This document shows positions 38,767 through 48,044 of a DNA stretch of 64,000 bases, piece by piece; position 1 is the first letter of the stretch; each line of letters begins with the position of its first letter. The notes beneath the pieces were generated by a model. That model was not told where the DNA came from. It did no database searches and was given only the letters and a program-made list of their open reading frames with translations. The stretch spans positions 81,164 through 145,163 of the forward strand of contig JAUIMF010000002.1 in assembly GCA_030433415.1 (NCBI GenBank). Direction: 5' to 3'. Origin of the DNA: Gammaproteobacteria bacterium (lineage in GTDB: Bacteria > Pseudomonadota > Gammaproteobacteria > Pseudomonadales > Halieaceae). The position numbers were made by a program, and so were the translations under genes.

Positions 38767-39893
38767 ACGCGTTCGAGCAGAACGCTGCCGATGCTGTAAC
38801 CCGCACCAAAGGAGCAGAGCACCCCGCGCTCTCCCGGGGCAAAATCATCGTGGTACTTATGGAAGGCGATCACCGAGCCGGCGGAGCTGGTGTTGGCGTA
38901 CTCATCCAGAATGACCGGCGCTTCGTCGGCCGTGGCGTCGCGACCGAGTACCCGTTTGGCGATCAGCACATTCATATTGAGATTGGCCTGATGCAGCCAC
39001 ATGCGTTTGAGCTGGTCAGCGGGTATGTCCAGGTCCGCCAGTTGCTTGGTGATCTGGGAGGCGACCGCCGGGCAGACTTCTTTGAATACCTTGCGTCCCT
39101 CCTGCACAAACAGCTTGTCGGGCTGGCCGACACCCTCTTCATCGCCCCGATTCAGAAAACCGAAGTTGTTGCGGATGTTGTTTGAGAACATGGTCTGCAG
39201 GCGGCTGTCGAGAATGCGGAAGTTGCGTTCACCGCTGGGTTCGGCGCTGAGCACGACGGCGGTGCAGACGTCGCCAAAAATGAAATGCGAATCACGGTCG
39301 CGAAAGTTCAGGTGCCCCGTGCAAATCTCGGGATTCACCATGAGCACATGGCGTGCGCTACCACTGCGAATCATGTCGCGGCCCTGCTGCACGCCGAAGG
39401 TGGCCGAGGAGCAGGCCACGTTCATGTCGAAGGCAAAGCCGTCGATGCCCAACGCATCCTGGATTTCGACGGCCATGGCGGGGTAGGCGCGCTGCATGTT
39501 TGACGCTGCGCACAGTACGGCGTCGATATCACCGGCCTCGACGCCGGCATTGCTCATGGCCTCGCGGGCGGCGACGATGGCCATCTCGCACATGACTGAC
39601 GGCTCGTCATTGCGTCGCTCGGGAATCCGCGGAGCCATGCGCTGCGGGTCCAGCAGGCCGTCCTTGTTCACCACGTAGCGCGCCTTGATGCCTGAGGCTT
39701 TCTGGATGAATTCCGCCGACGAAGGTTGCAGCGCGGGCATGTCACCGGCGGCGATGGCGTCGGCGTGCTCTGCGTTGTGCAGTTCCACGAAGTCGTTGAA
39801 GCTGGCAACGAGTTCCTCGTTGCTGATGGAGTAGGGCGGGGTGTACAGACCGGTCCCGGTCAAATAAACGTCTTGCATGGCGTCGGCGGGCAT
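38763..39893 (-). CDS. Long-type beta-ketoacyl-ACP synthase III (FabH-like)
   Basis: The 376-residue thiolase-fold enzyme has the KAS III triad: C161 in NVACSSATFG, H301 in WLHQANLNMN and N334 in EYANTSSAGS. It is about 50 residues longer than E. coli FabH (317), with an insertion around 30-90. It resembles the FabH-like subgroup of pseudomonads that can prime fatty acid synthesis from medium-chain acyl-CoA. The substrate here is inferred, not proven. The ATG at 39893 has AAAAGG upstream. It is convergent with hisC; the stops overlap by three bases in TTAG. Confidence 0.82.
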   Translation of the reverse strand: MPADAMQDVYLTGTGLYTPPYSISNEELVASFNDFVELHNAEHADAIAAGDMPALQPSSAEFIQKASGIKARYVVNKDGLLDPQRMAPRIPERRNDEPSVMCEMAIVAAREAMSNAGVEAGDIDAVLCAASNMQRAYPAMAVEIQDALGIDGFAFDMNVACSSATFGVQQGRDMIRSGSARHVLMVNPEICTGHLNFRDRDSHFIFGDVCTAVVLSAEPSGERNFRILDSRLQTMFSNNIRNNFGFLNRGDEEGVGQPDKLFVQEGRKVFKEVCPAVASQITKQLADLDIPADQLKRMWLHQANLNMNVLIAKRVLGRDATADEAPVILDEYANTSSAGSVIAFHKYHDDFAPGERGVLCSFGAGYSIGSVLLERV

Positions 39894-39896
39894 GGG

Positions 39897-39917
39897 CCTT
39901 TTCTCTTGTTCAAAAGG
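39897..39917 (-). promoter_or_regulatory. Hairpin covering the Shine-Dalgarno of the FabH-like gene
   Basis: On the minus strand CCTTTT (39917-39912) can pair with AAAAGG (39902-39897) across a 9-base loop. The AAAAGG is the apparent ribosome site, 3 bases before the ATG at 39893. The stem is short and AT-rich, so a temperature or translation effect is speculative. Confidence 0.3.
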
Positions 39918-39930
39918 GTCTTATACGAAT

Positions 39931-39963
39931 GGGGCCGCGATGGAATCGATCCGACGCGGCCCC
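39931..39963 (-). terminator. Inverted repeat downstream of gltA
   Basis: GGGGCCGCG (39931-39939) and CGCGGCCCC (39955-39963) form a perfect 9-bp GC stem with a 15-base loop, 44 bases past the gltA stop. The following bases on the minus strand (ATTCGTATAAG) are only weakly T-rich, so this may be a terminator, a 3' stabiliser or an attenuator before the FabH-like gene. Confidence 0.45.
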
Positions 39964-40006
39964 GCTCAAGTTCTTGTCATGCCGGAGCTCCGCCCCGGCG
40001 CGATGA

Positions 40007-41299
40007 TCAGGAACGGTCCTCCAGGGGCACAAAGTCCCGCTGGGCGTGACCCGTGTACAGCTGGCGGGGCCGGCCGATGCGGTAGCTGCCTGAAATCATT
40101 TCGTTCCAGTGAGCGATCCAGCCCACGGTGCGGCCCACGGCAAAAATCACCGTGAACATGCTCGTGGGAATACCGATCGCCTTGAGGATGATGCCAGAGT
40201 AGAAGTCGACGTTGGGATAGAGTTTTTTCTCGATGAAATACTCGTCTTCCAGGGCGATTTCTTCCAGGCGTTTGGCGATGGCCAGCAACGGATCGTCTTC
40301 GAGGCCCAGCTCCGCCAATACTTCGTCGGCGGACTCCTTCATGACTTTTGCTCGCGGGTCGAAGTTCTTGTAGACCCGGTGACCGAAGCCCATCAGGCGG
40401 AAGGGATCATTCTTGTCCTTGGCTCGGGCTACGTACTCGTCGATGCGTGAAACGTCGCCGATTTCCTCCAGCATGTTCAGCACCGCTTCGTTGGCGCCGC
40501 CATGTGATGGTCCCCACAGCGCCGCAATACCCGAGGCGATACAGGCGAAGGGGTTGGCGCCGGAGGAGCCGGCCAGACGCACCGTCGAGGTAGAGGCATT
40601 CTGCTCGTGGTCAGCGTGCAGCAGGAAGATTCGATCCATGGCCTTGGCAAGCACTGGCGAGATTTTGCTCTCTTCACAGGGGTTGCCAAACATCATGTGC
40701 AGGAAATTCTCGGAGTAGTCCAGGGTGTTGTCCGGATACATGAACGGCTGACCGATAGAGAACTTGTAGCTCATGGCGGCCAGCGTGGGCATCTTGGCAA
40801 TCAGGCGGAACGCAGCGACCTGGCGGTGGTGCTCATCAGCGATATCGAGGGAGTCGTGGTAGAACGCAGACAATGCACCGACCACGCCACACATGATGGC
40901 CATGGGGTGGGCGTCGCGGCGGAAGCCGTTGAAGAAGGTGCGTATCTGTTCATGCACCATCGTGTGGTTGTGCACGATGCTGACAAAGCGCTCTTTCTGC
41001 TCGGCATTGGGAAGCTCGCCGTAGAGCAGCAGGTAGCAGGTTTCGAGGTAATCCGATTCTGCCGCCAACTGGTCAATGGGGTAGCCCCGGTGTAGGAGCA
41101 CGCCCTTGCCACCGTCGATGTAGGTAATCTCGGACTCACAGGCAGCCGTCGATACGAATCCGGGGTCGTAGGTAAACATTCCCCGGGATGTGAGACCGCC
41201 CACATCGACAACGTCGGGGCCGATGGTGCCGGAGTACACAGGCAACTCAATGGAGCCCTCTACGCCATCAATGGTGAGGGTTGCTTTCTTTTCACTCAT
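40007..41299 (-). CDS. gltA: Citrate synthase (type II)
   Basis: The 430-residue enzyme condenses acetyl-CoA and oxaloacetate. It has the hexameric type II layout: an N-terminal beta domain ([18 protein letters not shown]), [12 protein letters not shown], catalytic histidine in [30 protein letters not shown] and the catalytic Asp region [20 protein letters not shown] (D replaced by context [12 protein letters not shown] just before). It is the entry enzyme of the TCA cycle and lies divergent from sdhCDAB as in Pseudomonas. A strong promoter lies 34-61 bases upstream. Confidence 0.96.
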   Translation of the reverse strand: MSEKKATLTIDGVEGSIELPVYSGTIGPDVVDVGGLTSRGMFTYDPGFVSTAACESEITYIDGGKGVLLHRGYPIDQLAAESDYLETCYLLLYGELPNAEQKERFVSIVHNHTMVHEQIRTFFNGFRRDAHPMAIMCGVVGALSAFYHDSLDIADEHHRQVAAFRLIAKMPTLAAMSYKFSIGQPFMYPDNTLDYSENFLHMMFGNPCEESKISPVLAKAMDRIFLLHADHEQNASTSTVRLAGSSGANPFACIASGIAALWGPSHGGANEAVLNMLEEIGDVSRIDEYVARAKDKNDPFRLMGFGHRVYKNFDPRAKVMKESADEVLAELGLEDDPLLAIAKRLEEIALEDEYFIEKKLYPNVDFYSGIILKAIGIPTSMFTVIFAVGRTVGWIAHWNEMISGSYRIGRPRQLYTGHAQRDFVPLEDRS

Positions 41300-41332
41300 G
41301 GGATTTCCCGCTCGTTCTCAGTGGGGTGGCCA

Positions 41333-41360
41333 ACTATAGAGAGTGCCGGATGTTTGTCAA
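41333..41360 (-). promoter_or_regulatory. Strong sigma-70 promoter of gltA
   Basis: On the minus strand a perfect -35 TTGACA (41360-41355) and TATAGT (41338-41333) are spaced 16 bases. Predicted transcript start is about 41326, giving a 27-base leader before the ATG at 41299. Confidence 0.7.
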
Positions 41361-41411
41361 TTCAGCACGCTCGCGAAGCCAACAGTGTCGCACTTTTACG
41401 CACCTGTCTCT

Positions 41412-41425
41412 TTGACCATCGTCAA
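41412..41425. promoter_or_regulatory. FNR/CRP-family-like inverted repeat between gltA and sdhC
   Basis: TTGAC-CATC-GTCAA is a perfect inverted repeat with the half-site size and 4-base spacer of FNR-family sites, but with C/G instead of T/A at the inner positions. Its centre (41418.5) is at about -42.5 of the predicted sdhC start and -92.5 of the predicted gltA start. Confidence 0.42.
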
Positions 41426-41457
41426 TTGTAAAGCGCGGTGCGAGTATCTATACTCGC
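41426..41457 (+). promoter_or_regulatory. sdhC promoter with palindrome over the -10
   Basis: TTGTAA (41426-41431) and TATACT (41449-41454) are spaced 17 bases. The -10 lies inside a perfect palindrome GCGAGTAT-CT-ATACTCGC (41440-41457). The symmetry suggests an operator for a dimeric repressor or a hairpin in any transcript crossing it. Confidence 0.52.
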
Positions 41458-41589
41458 GCTGATTTTTTCGGGGTGGCCCTTTCACAGGGGGGCGGTACAG
41501 CGGAGACCTGGTCTCGCGCTGGTGCCATGTTGTGACAGCGCCCAGCGCAGGCGCCCCGGAGTTCTTTACTCGCCAGGAGCTGTCATTTC

Positions 41590-41964
41590 GTGAAAGACAA
41601 TCGTCCGGTCAACCTAGATATTGGCACCATCAAGCTGCCGATTACTGCCTACGCATCGATCACTCACCGTGTCTCGGGCGTCATCATGGTGGTGTCGGCT
41701 TTTCTGCTTCTTTACGCGCTGGACATGAGCCTGGCCGGCCCTGAGGGCTTCGCGACCCTGGCTGAGTGCCTCGCCAACCCCATCGTCAAGTTTGTGCAGT
41801 GGGGCATCATGGTGGCCCTGATCTACCACAGCCTCGCGGGCATCAAGCACCTGATCATGGACTTTGGCATTGGTGAATCCATGGAAGGTGGCGTGCTCGG
41901 TGCCCGTCTGGTCATTGTCCTGAGCGTTGTCGGGGCTGTTCTTGCAGGAGTTGTCGTATGGTAA
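41590..41964 (+). CDS. sdhC: Succinate dehydrogenase cytochrome b556 subunit SdhC
   Basis: The 124-residue membrane anchor has three helices and the family motif RPVNLDIGTIKLPITAYASITHRVSG, in which the SxxHRxxG element contributes to the quinone site. Heme ligand His is in YHSLAGIKHLIMD. It begins with GTG, with AGGAG 11 bases upstream, after a leader of about 125 bases. It overlaps sdhD by 7 bases. Confidence 0.95.
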   Translation: MKDNRPVNLDIGTIKLPITAYASITHRVSGVIMVVSAFLLLYALDMSLAGPEGFATLAECLANPIVKFVQWGIMVALIYHSLAGIKHLIMDFGIGESMEGGVLGARLVIVLSVVGAVLAGVVVW

Positions 41965-42317
41965 CCGCGGTTACGAGTCTTTCCCGTTCCGGCCTTTCTG
42001 ATTGGTTGGTGCAGCGTGTCACTGCCGTTATCCTTCTGGCGTTTTTCGGGTTCATCGGCTTCAAACTTGCCGGTGGCGTGAGCTACGCCGAATGGTCGGC
42101 ACTGTTCGCGCAGAGCTGGATGAAAGTGTTTGCCCTGCTTGCGGCCCTATCCCTGGCCGCCCACGCCTGGATCGGCATGTGGGGAGTGTTCACGGACTAC
42201 CTGACGGAACGCCTCATGGGAGGCAAGGGCAATGTGCTGCGCATCGGCCTGCAGCTGCTGACCTCGCTGTCGCTGGTGATCTACGTGATCTGGGCGGTGC
42301 AAATCATCTGGCGCTAA
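41958..42317 (+). CDS. sdhD: Succinate dehydrogenase membrane anchor SdhD
   Basis: The 119-residue protein has three transmembrane helices. Conserved features are WLVQRVTAVILLAF near the N-terminus, the heme-ligand His in SLAAHAWIGMWGVFTDYL and the quinone-site Tyr-Asp in this segment. It forms the quinone-reducing anchor with SdhC. The start overlaps sdhC. It is followed by a 99-base gap before sdhA with no clear promoter. Confidence 0.93.
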   Translation: MVTAVTSLSRSGLSDWLVQRVTAVILLAFFGFIGFKLAGGVSYAEWSALFAQSWMKVFALLAALSLAAHAWIGMWGVFTDYLTERLMGGKGNVLRIGLQLLTSLSLVIYVIWAVQIIWR

Positions 42318-42416
42318 ATCGCCACGGGGCCGATATTGCGTTGGTCGTGACAGGAAACAGGCGGATGTGCGTGCACACCGCGATCAAAGAGAATTTCAGG
42401 GGAGTGTAGACAGGTC

Positions 42417-44180
42417 ATGCGGACCATTTCCTTCGACGGTGTAATCGTAGGTGGCGGCGGTGCTGGTATGCGCGCCTCGCTCCAGCTGGCCCAGTCCGGC
42501 TACAAGACGGCAGTTATCTCCAAGGTGTTCCCGACGCGGTCCCACACCGTTTCTGCCCAGGGTGGTATCACCTGCGCTATCGCCAGTGCAGACCCCAACG
42601 ATGACTGGCGTTGGCATATGTACGACACCGTTAAGGGCTCTGACTACATCGGAGACCAGGACGCCATTGAGTACATGACTTCTGTGGGTCCCGAGGCGAT
42701 CTTTGAGCTCGAGCACATGGGCCTGCCGTTCTCGCGTACGGAAGAAGGGCGAATCTACCAGCGTCCCTTTGGTGGTCAGTCCAAGAACTTCGGTGAAGGT
42801 GGCCAGGCTGCGCGCACCTGCGCGGCGGCGGACCGTACCGGCCACGCCCTGCTGCACACGCTCTACCAGAACAACGTCAAGAACAACACGGTGTTCCTTA
42901 ATGAGTGGTTCGCTATCGATCTGGTGAAAAACCAGGATGGCGCGGTCGTCGGGGTGATCGCCATCAGCATGGAAAGTGGCGAAGTTGTGTTCGTGAAGTC
43001 CAAGGCCACGGTGTTTGCAACGGGTGGCGCGGGCCGCATCTATGCATCGACCACCAACGCGCACATCAATACGGGCGACGGCATCGGCATGGCCCTGCGT
43101 GCGGGCTTCCCCATGCAGGACATGGAAATGTGGCAGTTCCATCCCACGGGTATTCACGGCGCGGGCACCCTGGTGACCGAGGGCTGCCGCGGCGAGGGTG
43201 GCTACCTGATCAACAAGGACGGCGAGCGCTTTATGGAGCGTTACGCGCCGAACGCCAAGGACCTGGCGGGCCGTGATGTTGTGGCGCGCTCGATGGTGCT
43301 TGAGATTCTCGAAGGCCGCGGCTGTGGCCCCGAAGGCGACCACGTCTACCTGAAGCTCGACCATCTTGGCCAGGAGGTTCTCGAAAGCCGCCTGCCGGGT
43401 ATTCTCGAACTGTCGCGGACCTTTGCCCACGCGGACCCCGTCAAGGAGCCGATTCCCGTGGTACCGACCTGTCACTACATGATGGGCGGAATTCCCACCA
43501 ATATTCACGGTCAGGCCCTGTCTGTTGATGCCGAGGGCAACGACCAGGTCATCCCCGGTCTGTTCGCCTGTGGTGAGGCGGCCTGTGTGTCGGTGCATGG
43601 CGCCAACCGCCTCGGCGGCAACTCGCTGCTGGATCTGGTGGTGTTTGGCCGCGCTACGGGCCTGTTCCTCGAAGAATCCATGCGCTCCGGTATCGAAGTG
43701 CGCGATCCCAGCCCGGATGATGTGGACGAGGCCGCTGCACGCCTCAATCGTCTGGAAGAAGCGCCGGTGCAGGAAGGCGTCGCGGACCTGCGTAAAGAGC
43801 TGCAGAACATCATGCAGAACCACTTCGGTGTGTTCCGCAAGGGCGACTTCATGCGCGATGGCATCGAACTGCTCAAGGCCCTGCGCCCGCGCATCGAGGC
43901 GGTGGGCGTCGAGGACAAGACCCGGGCCTTCAACACCGCGCGCATCGAGGCGCTGGAGCTGCAGAACCTGTTTGAGGTGGCTGAAGCGACGGCGATCTCC
44001 GCCGAAGTACGCACCGAAAGTCGGGGCGCCCATGCCCGCGACGATTATCAGGAGCGTGATGACGAGAATTGGCTCTGCCATTCGCTCTACTTCCCGCAGG
44101 AGCAGCGGGTGGGCAAGCGTGACGTGAACTTCACGCCCAAGACCATGGATACCTTCCAGCCCAAAATCAGGACGTATTGA
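42417..44180 (+). CDS. sdhA: Succinate dehydrogenase flavoprotein subunit SdhA
   Basis: The 587-residue catalytic subunit oxidises succinate to fumarate. It has the FAD dinucleotide motif [17 protein letters not shown], flavin-attachment His43 in [12 protein letters not shown], catalytic region [17 protein letters not shown], and [16 protein letters not shown]. The C-terminus ends in [13 protein letters not shown]...KIRTY as in other type C enzymes. RBS GGGGAG lies upstream. It is in operon with sdhCD and sdhB. Confidence 0.98.
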   Translation: MRTISFDGVIVGGGGAGMRASLQLAQSGYKTAVISKVFPTRSHTVSAQGGITCAIASADPNDDWRWHMYDTVKGSDYIGDQDAIEYMTSVGPEAIFELEHMGLPFSRTEEGRIYQRPFGGQSKNFGEGGQAARTCAAADRTGHALLHTLYQNNVKNNTVFLNEWFAIDLVKNQDGAVVGVIAISMESGEVVFVKSKATVFATGGAGRIYASTTNAHINTGDGIGMALRAGFPMQDMEMWQFHPTGIHGAGTLVTEGCRGEGGYLINKDGERFMERYAPNAKDLAGRDVVARSMVLEILEGRGCGPEGDHVYLKLDHLGQEVLESRLPGILELSRTFAHADPVKEPIPVVPTCHYMMGGIPTNIHGQALSVDAEGNDQVIPGLFACGEAACVSVHGANRLGGNSLLDLVVFGRATGLFLEESMRSGIEVRDPSPDDVDEAAARLNRLEEAPVQEGVADLRKELQNIMQNHFGVFRKGDFMRDGIELLKALRPRIEAVGVEDKTRAFNTARIEALELQNLFEVAEATAISAEVRTESRGAHARDDYQERDDENWLCHSLYFPQEQRVGKRDVNFTPKTMDTFQPKIRTY

Positions 44181-44212
44181 TCCCCGCGGGATCAGAGACA
44201 GGGAGTCAACAC

Positions 44213-44920
44213 ATGTTGCAGGTGAGCATCTACCGTTACAACCCGGAGCAGGACGCAGAGCCGTCCATGCAGGATTTCCAGGTTGATACGGGTGGCAAGG
44301 ACCTCATGGTCCTGGACGTACTGGAACTCATCAAGGGCCAGCAGGACACGACGGTCACCTATCGCCGCTCCTGTCGTGAAGGGGTGTGTGGTTCTGATGG
44401 CGTGAACATCAATGGCAAGAACGGCCTCGCCTGCATTACGCCCTTGTCTGAGTGTGTGAAGGGCAACAAGCTGGTGATCCGGCCTCTGCCGGGGCTGCCT
44501 GTGATTCGCGATCTGGTGGTGGACATGAGCCTGTTCTACGCCCAGTATGAGAAAGTGCAGCCGTATCTGCAGAATGACACGCCGGCCCCCGCTATCGAGC
44601 GCTACCAGTCTCCGGAGGACCGCGAGAAGCTGGATGGACTGTACGAGTGTATTCTGTGTGCCTGCTGTTCCACGAGCTGTCCGTCCTTCTGGTGGAACCC
44701 GGATCGCTTTATCGGCCCCGCGGGTCTGCTCCAGTCCTATCGTTTTCTTGCTGACAGCCGCGATACGGCCACTGAAGAGCGCCTGGCACGCCTGGATGAT
44801 CCCTTCAGCGTATTCCGGTGCCACGGTATCCAGAATTGCGTGAATGTGTGCCCCAAGGGGCTCAATCCCACCCGCGCCATCGGCCACATCCGGGGCATGC
44901 TGCTCAAGCGCGCCGCCTGA
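44213..44920 (+). CDS. sdhB: Succinate dehydrogenase iron-sulfur subunit SdhB
   Basis: The 235-residue subunit carries the [2Fe-2S] cluster (CREGVCGSDGVNINGKNGLAC, in pieces) and the [4Fe-4S] and [3Fe-4S] cysteines (CILCACCSTSCPSFWW and CHGIQNCVNVCPKGLNP). The ATG at 44213 has GGGAG upstream and matches the E. coli start; a longer frame overlaps sdhA. It passes electrons from FAD to quinone. Confidence 0.97.
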   Translation: MLQVSIYRYNPEQDAEPSMQDFQVDTGGKDLMVLDVLELIKGQQDTTVTYRRSCREGVCGSDGVNINGKNGLACITPLSECVKGNKLVIRPLPGLPVIRDLVVDMSLFYAQYEKVQPYLQNDTPAPAIERYQSPEDREKLDGLYECILCACCSTSCPSFWWNPDRFIGPAGLLQSYRFLADSRDTATEERLARLDDPFSVFRCHGIQNCVNVCPKGLNPTRAIGHIRGMLLKRAA

Positions 44921-44995
44921 TCGGGCCGCTCTTCACAGACAAAAGTCGGGGCGCATTTTCGCGTCCTTCGGCTTCTAGCGGATACACTTTGCTGG

Positions 44996-45077
44996 CATAA
45001 TACGGCCCTCGCGCTACCGTGTAGCGCCCGCGGCGCCGGGGGGACCGTGGATTCCCCGGATACCGGTTTTTGCCGGT
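44996..45077 (+). promoter_or_regulatory. Candidate promoter and structured leader of sucA
   Basis: A CATAAT -10-like element (44996-45001) has no good -35. Downstream the leader has a perfect hairpin GCGCTAC-CGT-GTAGCGC (45011-45027) and a second one, ACCGG-TTTTTG-CCGGT (45062-45077). The 240-base sdhB-sucA gap therefore holds a leader of about 150 bases with stable structure. Rfam describes sucA-associated RNAs in Pseudomonas and Burkholderia, but I cannot establish homology. Confidence 0.35.
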
Positions 45078-45160
45078 CACTTCGCTCAGAATCTAACTGG
45101 CGTGCCGCCCGCGATCAGCTTTTTCGCAGCCAGAGCGCTGCGAGGCGATGAGGGAACACA

Positions 45161-48007
45161 ATGCAAGAGAACTCCATGGAGCTGTTTCGTCGCAGCTCGC
45201 ATATCGCAGGTGGTAATGCCACCTACGTGGAAGACCTCTATGAGCAGTATCTCGTTGATCCGAATACGGTCCCCGAGCAGTGGCGTGACTATTTTGACCG
45301 GTTGCCCCGCGTTGAGACCAAAACCGACCTGATCGACGATGTGCCCCACAGCGCGGTGCGCGACCGTTTTGCGCGCATCAGCAAGATGCGCGTGCGCACC
45401 GAAGCCACCGTTGCCCATGACTCCCAGGCTACCCAGCATGAGCGCAAGCAGGTTCGCGTGCTCGCGCTGATCTCTGCCTATCGTCAGCGCGGCCACCAAA
45501 AAGCGAACCTCGACCCCCTTGGTCTGGCCGAGCGCGAGCACGTCGCTGACCTTGAACTGGGCTTTCATGAGCTGTCCGTCGCGGACCTGGATACGACCTT
45601 CCAGTTGGGCAAGGTGCGTTTTGGTTTCGAGGCCGCGACGCTTCAGGAAATCATCGATTCGCTGGAGAAGACCTACTGCCATACCGTCGGCGCCGAGTTC
45701 ATGCACATTGTGGACACGGAGCAGCGACGCTGGATCATGGGCCGCATGGAGTCCGTGCGCTCCGCACCCGATTACGGTCCCGACATTCAGCGCCAGATCC
45801 TGCGCCGTCTGATCAAGGCGGATGGCCTTGAGAAATCCCTCGGTTCCAAATACCCCGGCACCAAGCGGTTTGGTCTTGAGGGCGGTGAAAGCCTGATTCC
45901 CATGCTCGCCGAGATGATGCAGCGCATTGGTGGCTATGGCGCCAAGGAAATCGTGATCGGCATGGCGCACCGTGGCCGTCTCAACGTTCTGGTCAATATT
46001 CTGGGCAAGAGTCCTTCGGAGCTGTTTGCCGAGTTTGAAGGTCGCGCAACCTACGAAAGCTCCGGTGACGTGAAGTACCATCAGGGGTTCTCGTCCAACG
46101 TGATGACGCCCGGTGGCGAAGTGCACCTGGCGCTGGCCTTCAACCCCTCGCATCTCGAGATTGTTTCGCCGGTGGTTGAGGGCTCTGTACGGGCACGCCA
46201 GGAACGCCGCGATGACGATATCGGTGAGGCGGTTTGGCCCATCGTGATCCACGGCGATGCCGCCTTTGCGGGGCAGGGTGTGGTGATGGAAACCTTCCAG
46301 ATGTCCCAGACCCGGGCCTACAAGACCGGCGGTACGGTGCACATCGTGCTGAACAACCAGGTCGGGTTCACCACGAGTCGGCGTGAAGACGCCCGCTCGA
46401 CGGAATACTGCACCGATGTGGCCAAGATGGTCCAGGCACCGATTTTTCACGTGAACGCCGACGACCCCGAGGCCGTATTGTTCGTCACGCAGATGGCGAT
46501 CGACTACCGCAACGAGTTCAAGCGGGACGTGGTCATCGACCTGGTCTGCTACCGTCGGCGTGGCCACAACGATGCCGATGAGCCGGCGGTGACCCAGCCC
46601 CTGATGTACGACGCGATCCGCCGTCATCCCACCACCCGGGATATCTACGCCCGGCGCCTGATCGAGGCCGGGGTGATAAGCGAGAACGAGGATCAGCAGT
46701 TGGTGGAGCGGTACCGCGAATCCCTCGACCGCGATGAGCCCCTCGTGTCGAGTCTGGTGACGGAGCCCAACAAGACCCTGTTTGTGGATTGGACACCTTA
46801 TCTGGGTCACGAGTGGACCCTGCACTGCGATACCAGCATGGATCTGCATCACCTGCAGACCCTGGCGCACGACACCAATATAACGCCGGACAACTTCCCG
46901 CTCCAGCGCCAGGTCACCAAAATCCTCGAGGACCGGCGCAGAATGGCTGCCGGCGCCATGCCGGTTAACTGGGGTTTTGCCGAGACTCTCGCCTATGCCA
47001 CGCTGCTGGAGGCCGGCTACCCTGTTCGCCTGACCGGGCAGGATGTGGGGCGCGGCACCTTCTCGCACCGGCATGCGGTACTGCATAACCAGCGCGAAGA
47101 AGAAACCCTGATCCCGCTGCAGCACGTGAGCGAGGACCAGGCGGAGTTCGTGATCTACGATTCGCTGCTGTCCGAAGAGGCGGTGCTGGCTTTCGAGTAT
47201 GGCTATGCCACGACGTCACCCACGGGGCTGGTAATCTGGGAGGCGCAGTTCGGTGACTTTGCCAACGGCGCCCAGGTGGTGATCGACCAGTTCATCACCA
47301 GCGGTGAGCACAAGTGGTCCCGCCTGTGCGGCCTGACCATGCTGCTACCCCATGGTTACGAAGGTCAGGGTCCGGAGCACAGCTCGGCGCGTCTCGAGCG
47401 GTTTTTGCAGCTCTGCGCCGAACACAACATCCAGGTCTGCGTGCCCACTACGCCGGCCCAGGTGTTTCACATGCTGCGGCGCCAGGCGATCCGTCCGCTG
47501 CGCAAGCCGCTTATTGTCATGTCGCCCAAGAGCCTGCTGCGCCACAAAGAAGCGGTGTCGACGGTCGAAGAGTTGGCCAACGGTCGCTTCCACAATGTGC
47601 TCGACGAAACCGATGAGCTCGACAAGAGTGCGGTGCAGCGCGTGGTGCTCTGCTCCGGCAAGGTTTACTACGACCTGCGGGCGGCGCGTCGCGAGCGTGA
47701 AATCAACAATGTGGCGCTGATACGCCTGGAACAACTGTACCCCTTCCCTGAGGCTGAATTGCTGCAGGTGCTCAGCAGCTACCCCAATCTTCGGGATGCG
47801 GTCTGGTGCCAGGAAGAGCCGATGAATCAGGGGGCCTGGTATTCAAGCCAGCACCACATGCGCCGTGTGCTCTATGAGCACAAACCCGATGTCTACCTGA
47901 GCTACGCGGGGCGCGACGCCTCGGCGGCTCCCGCAGCGGGTTACATGGCGCTGCACCTGGAACAGCAGGAAGCCTTTATCAACCAGGCGTTGACCCTCGA
48001 CAGCTGA
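45161..48007 (+). CDS. sucA: 2-oxoglutarate dehydrogenase E1 component SucA
   Basis: The 948-residue thiamine-diphosphate enzyme decarboxylates 2-oxoglutarate and passes succinyl to SucB. It begins with YVEDLYEQYLVDPNTVPEQW, and contains GMAHRGRLNVLVNILGKS, the ThDP motif GDAAFAGQGVVMETFQMSQ with VLNNQVGFTTS, and the transketolase C-terminal region with RDVGRG-like GQDVGRGTFSHRHAVLHNQ. RBS GAGGGA lies upstream. It starts the sucAB-lpd-sucCD block. Confidence 0.98.
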   Translation: MQENSMELFRRSSHIAGGNATYVEDLYEQYLVDPNTVPEQWRDYFDRLPRVETKTDLIDDVPHSAVRDRFARISKMRVRTEATVAHDSQATQHERKQVRVLALISAYRQRGHQKANLDPLGLAEREHVADLELGFHELSVADLDTTFQLGKVRFGFEAATLQEIIDSLEKTYCHTVGAEFMHIVDTEQRRWIMGRMESVRSAPDYGPDIQRQILRRLIKADGLEKSLGSKYPGTKRFGLEGGESLIPMLAEMMQRIGGYGAKEIVIGMAHRGRLNVLVNILGKSPSELFAEFEGRATYESSGDVKYHQGFSSNVMTPGGEVHLALAFNPSHLEIVSPVVEGSVRARQERRDDDIGEAVWPIVIHGDAAFAGQGVVMETFQMSQTRAYKTGGTVHIVLNNQVGFTTSRREDARSTEYCTDVAKMVQAPIFHVNADDPEAVLFVTQMAIDYRNEFKRDVVIDLVCYRRRGHNDADEPAVTQPLMYDAIRRHPTTRDIYARRLIEAGVISENEDQQLVERYRESLDRDEPLVSSLVTEPNKTLFVDWTPYLGHEWTLHCDTSMDLHHLQTLAHDTNITPDNFPLQRQVTKILEDRRRMAAGAMPVNWGFAETLAYATLLEAGYPVRLTGQDVGRGTFSHRHAVLHNQREEETLIPLQHVSEDQAEFVIYDSLLSEEAVLAFEYGYATTSPTGLVIWEAQFGDFANGAQVVIDQFITSGEHKWSRLCGLTMLLPHGYEGQGPEHSSARLERFLQLCAEHNIQVCVPTTPAQVFHMLRRQAIRPLRKPLIVMSPKSLLRHKEAVSTVEELANGRFHNVLDETDELDKSAVQRVVLCSGKVYYDLRAARREREINNVALIRLEQLYPFPEAELLQVLSSYPNLRDAVWCQEEPMNQGAWYSSQHHMRRVLYEHKPDVYLSYAGRDASAAPAAGYMALHLEQQEAFINQALTLDS

Positions 48008-48044
48008 GGCATCCCTGGGGATCGAATGACTACAAGGAACCCAC

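Larger units (their letters stand above)
41300..41589. other. Divergent gltA/sdhC control region
   Basis: This 290-base gap holds the gltA promoter (minus), the sdhC promoter (plus), an FNR-family-like inverted repeat and a palindrome, each listed separately. From about 41461 to 41574 a leader of roughly 125 bases precedes sdhC. It contains a T6 run (41462-41468) and G-rich stretches but no open reading frame I can support. Confidence 0.7.

Noticed and set aside
42396..44081. 561-residue open frame antisense to sdhA
   Set aside because: It lies fully opposite a certain sdhA, has no recognisable domain, and follows from the GC-rich third codon positions of the real gene.
45086..47125. 679-residue open frame antisense to sucA
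   Set aside because: Shadow frame of sucA with histidine- and glycine-rich, low-complexity content and no known motif.
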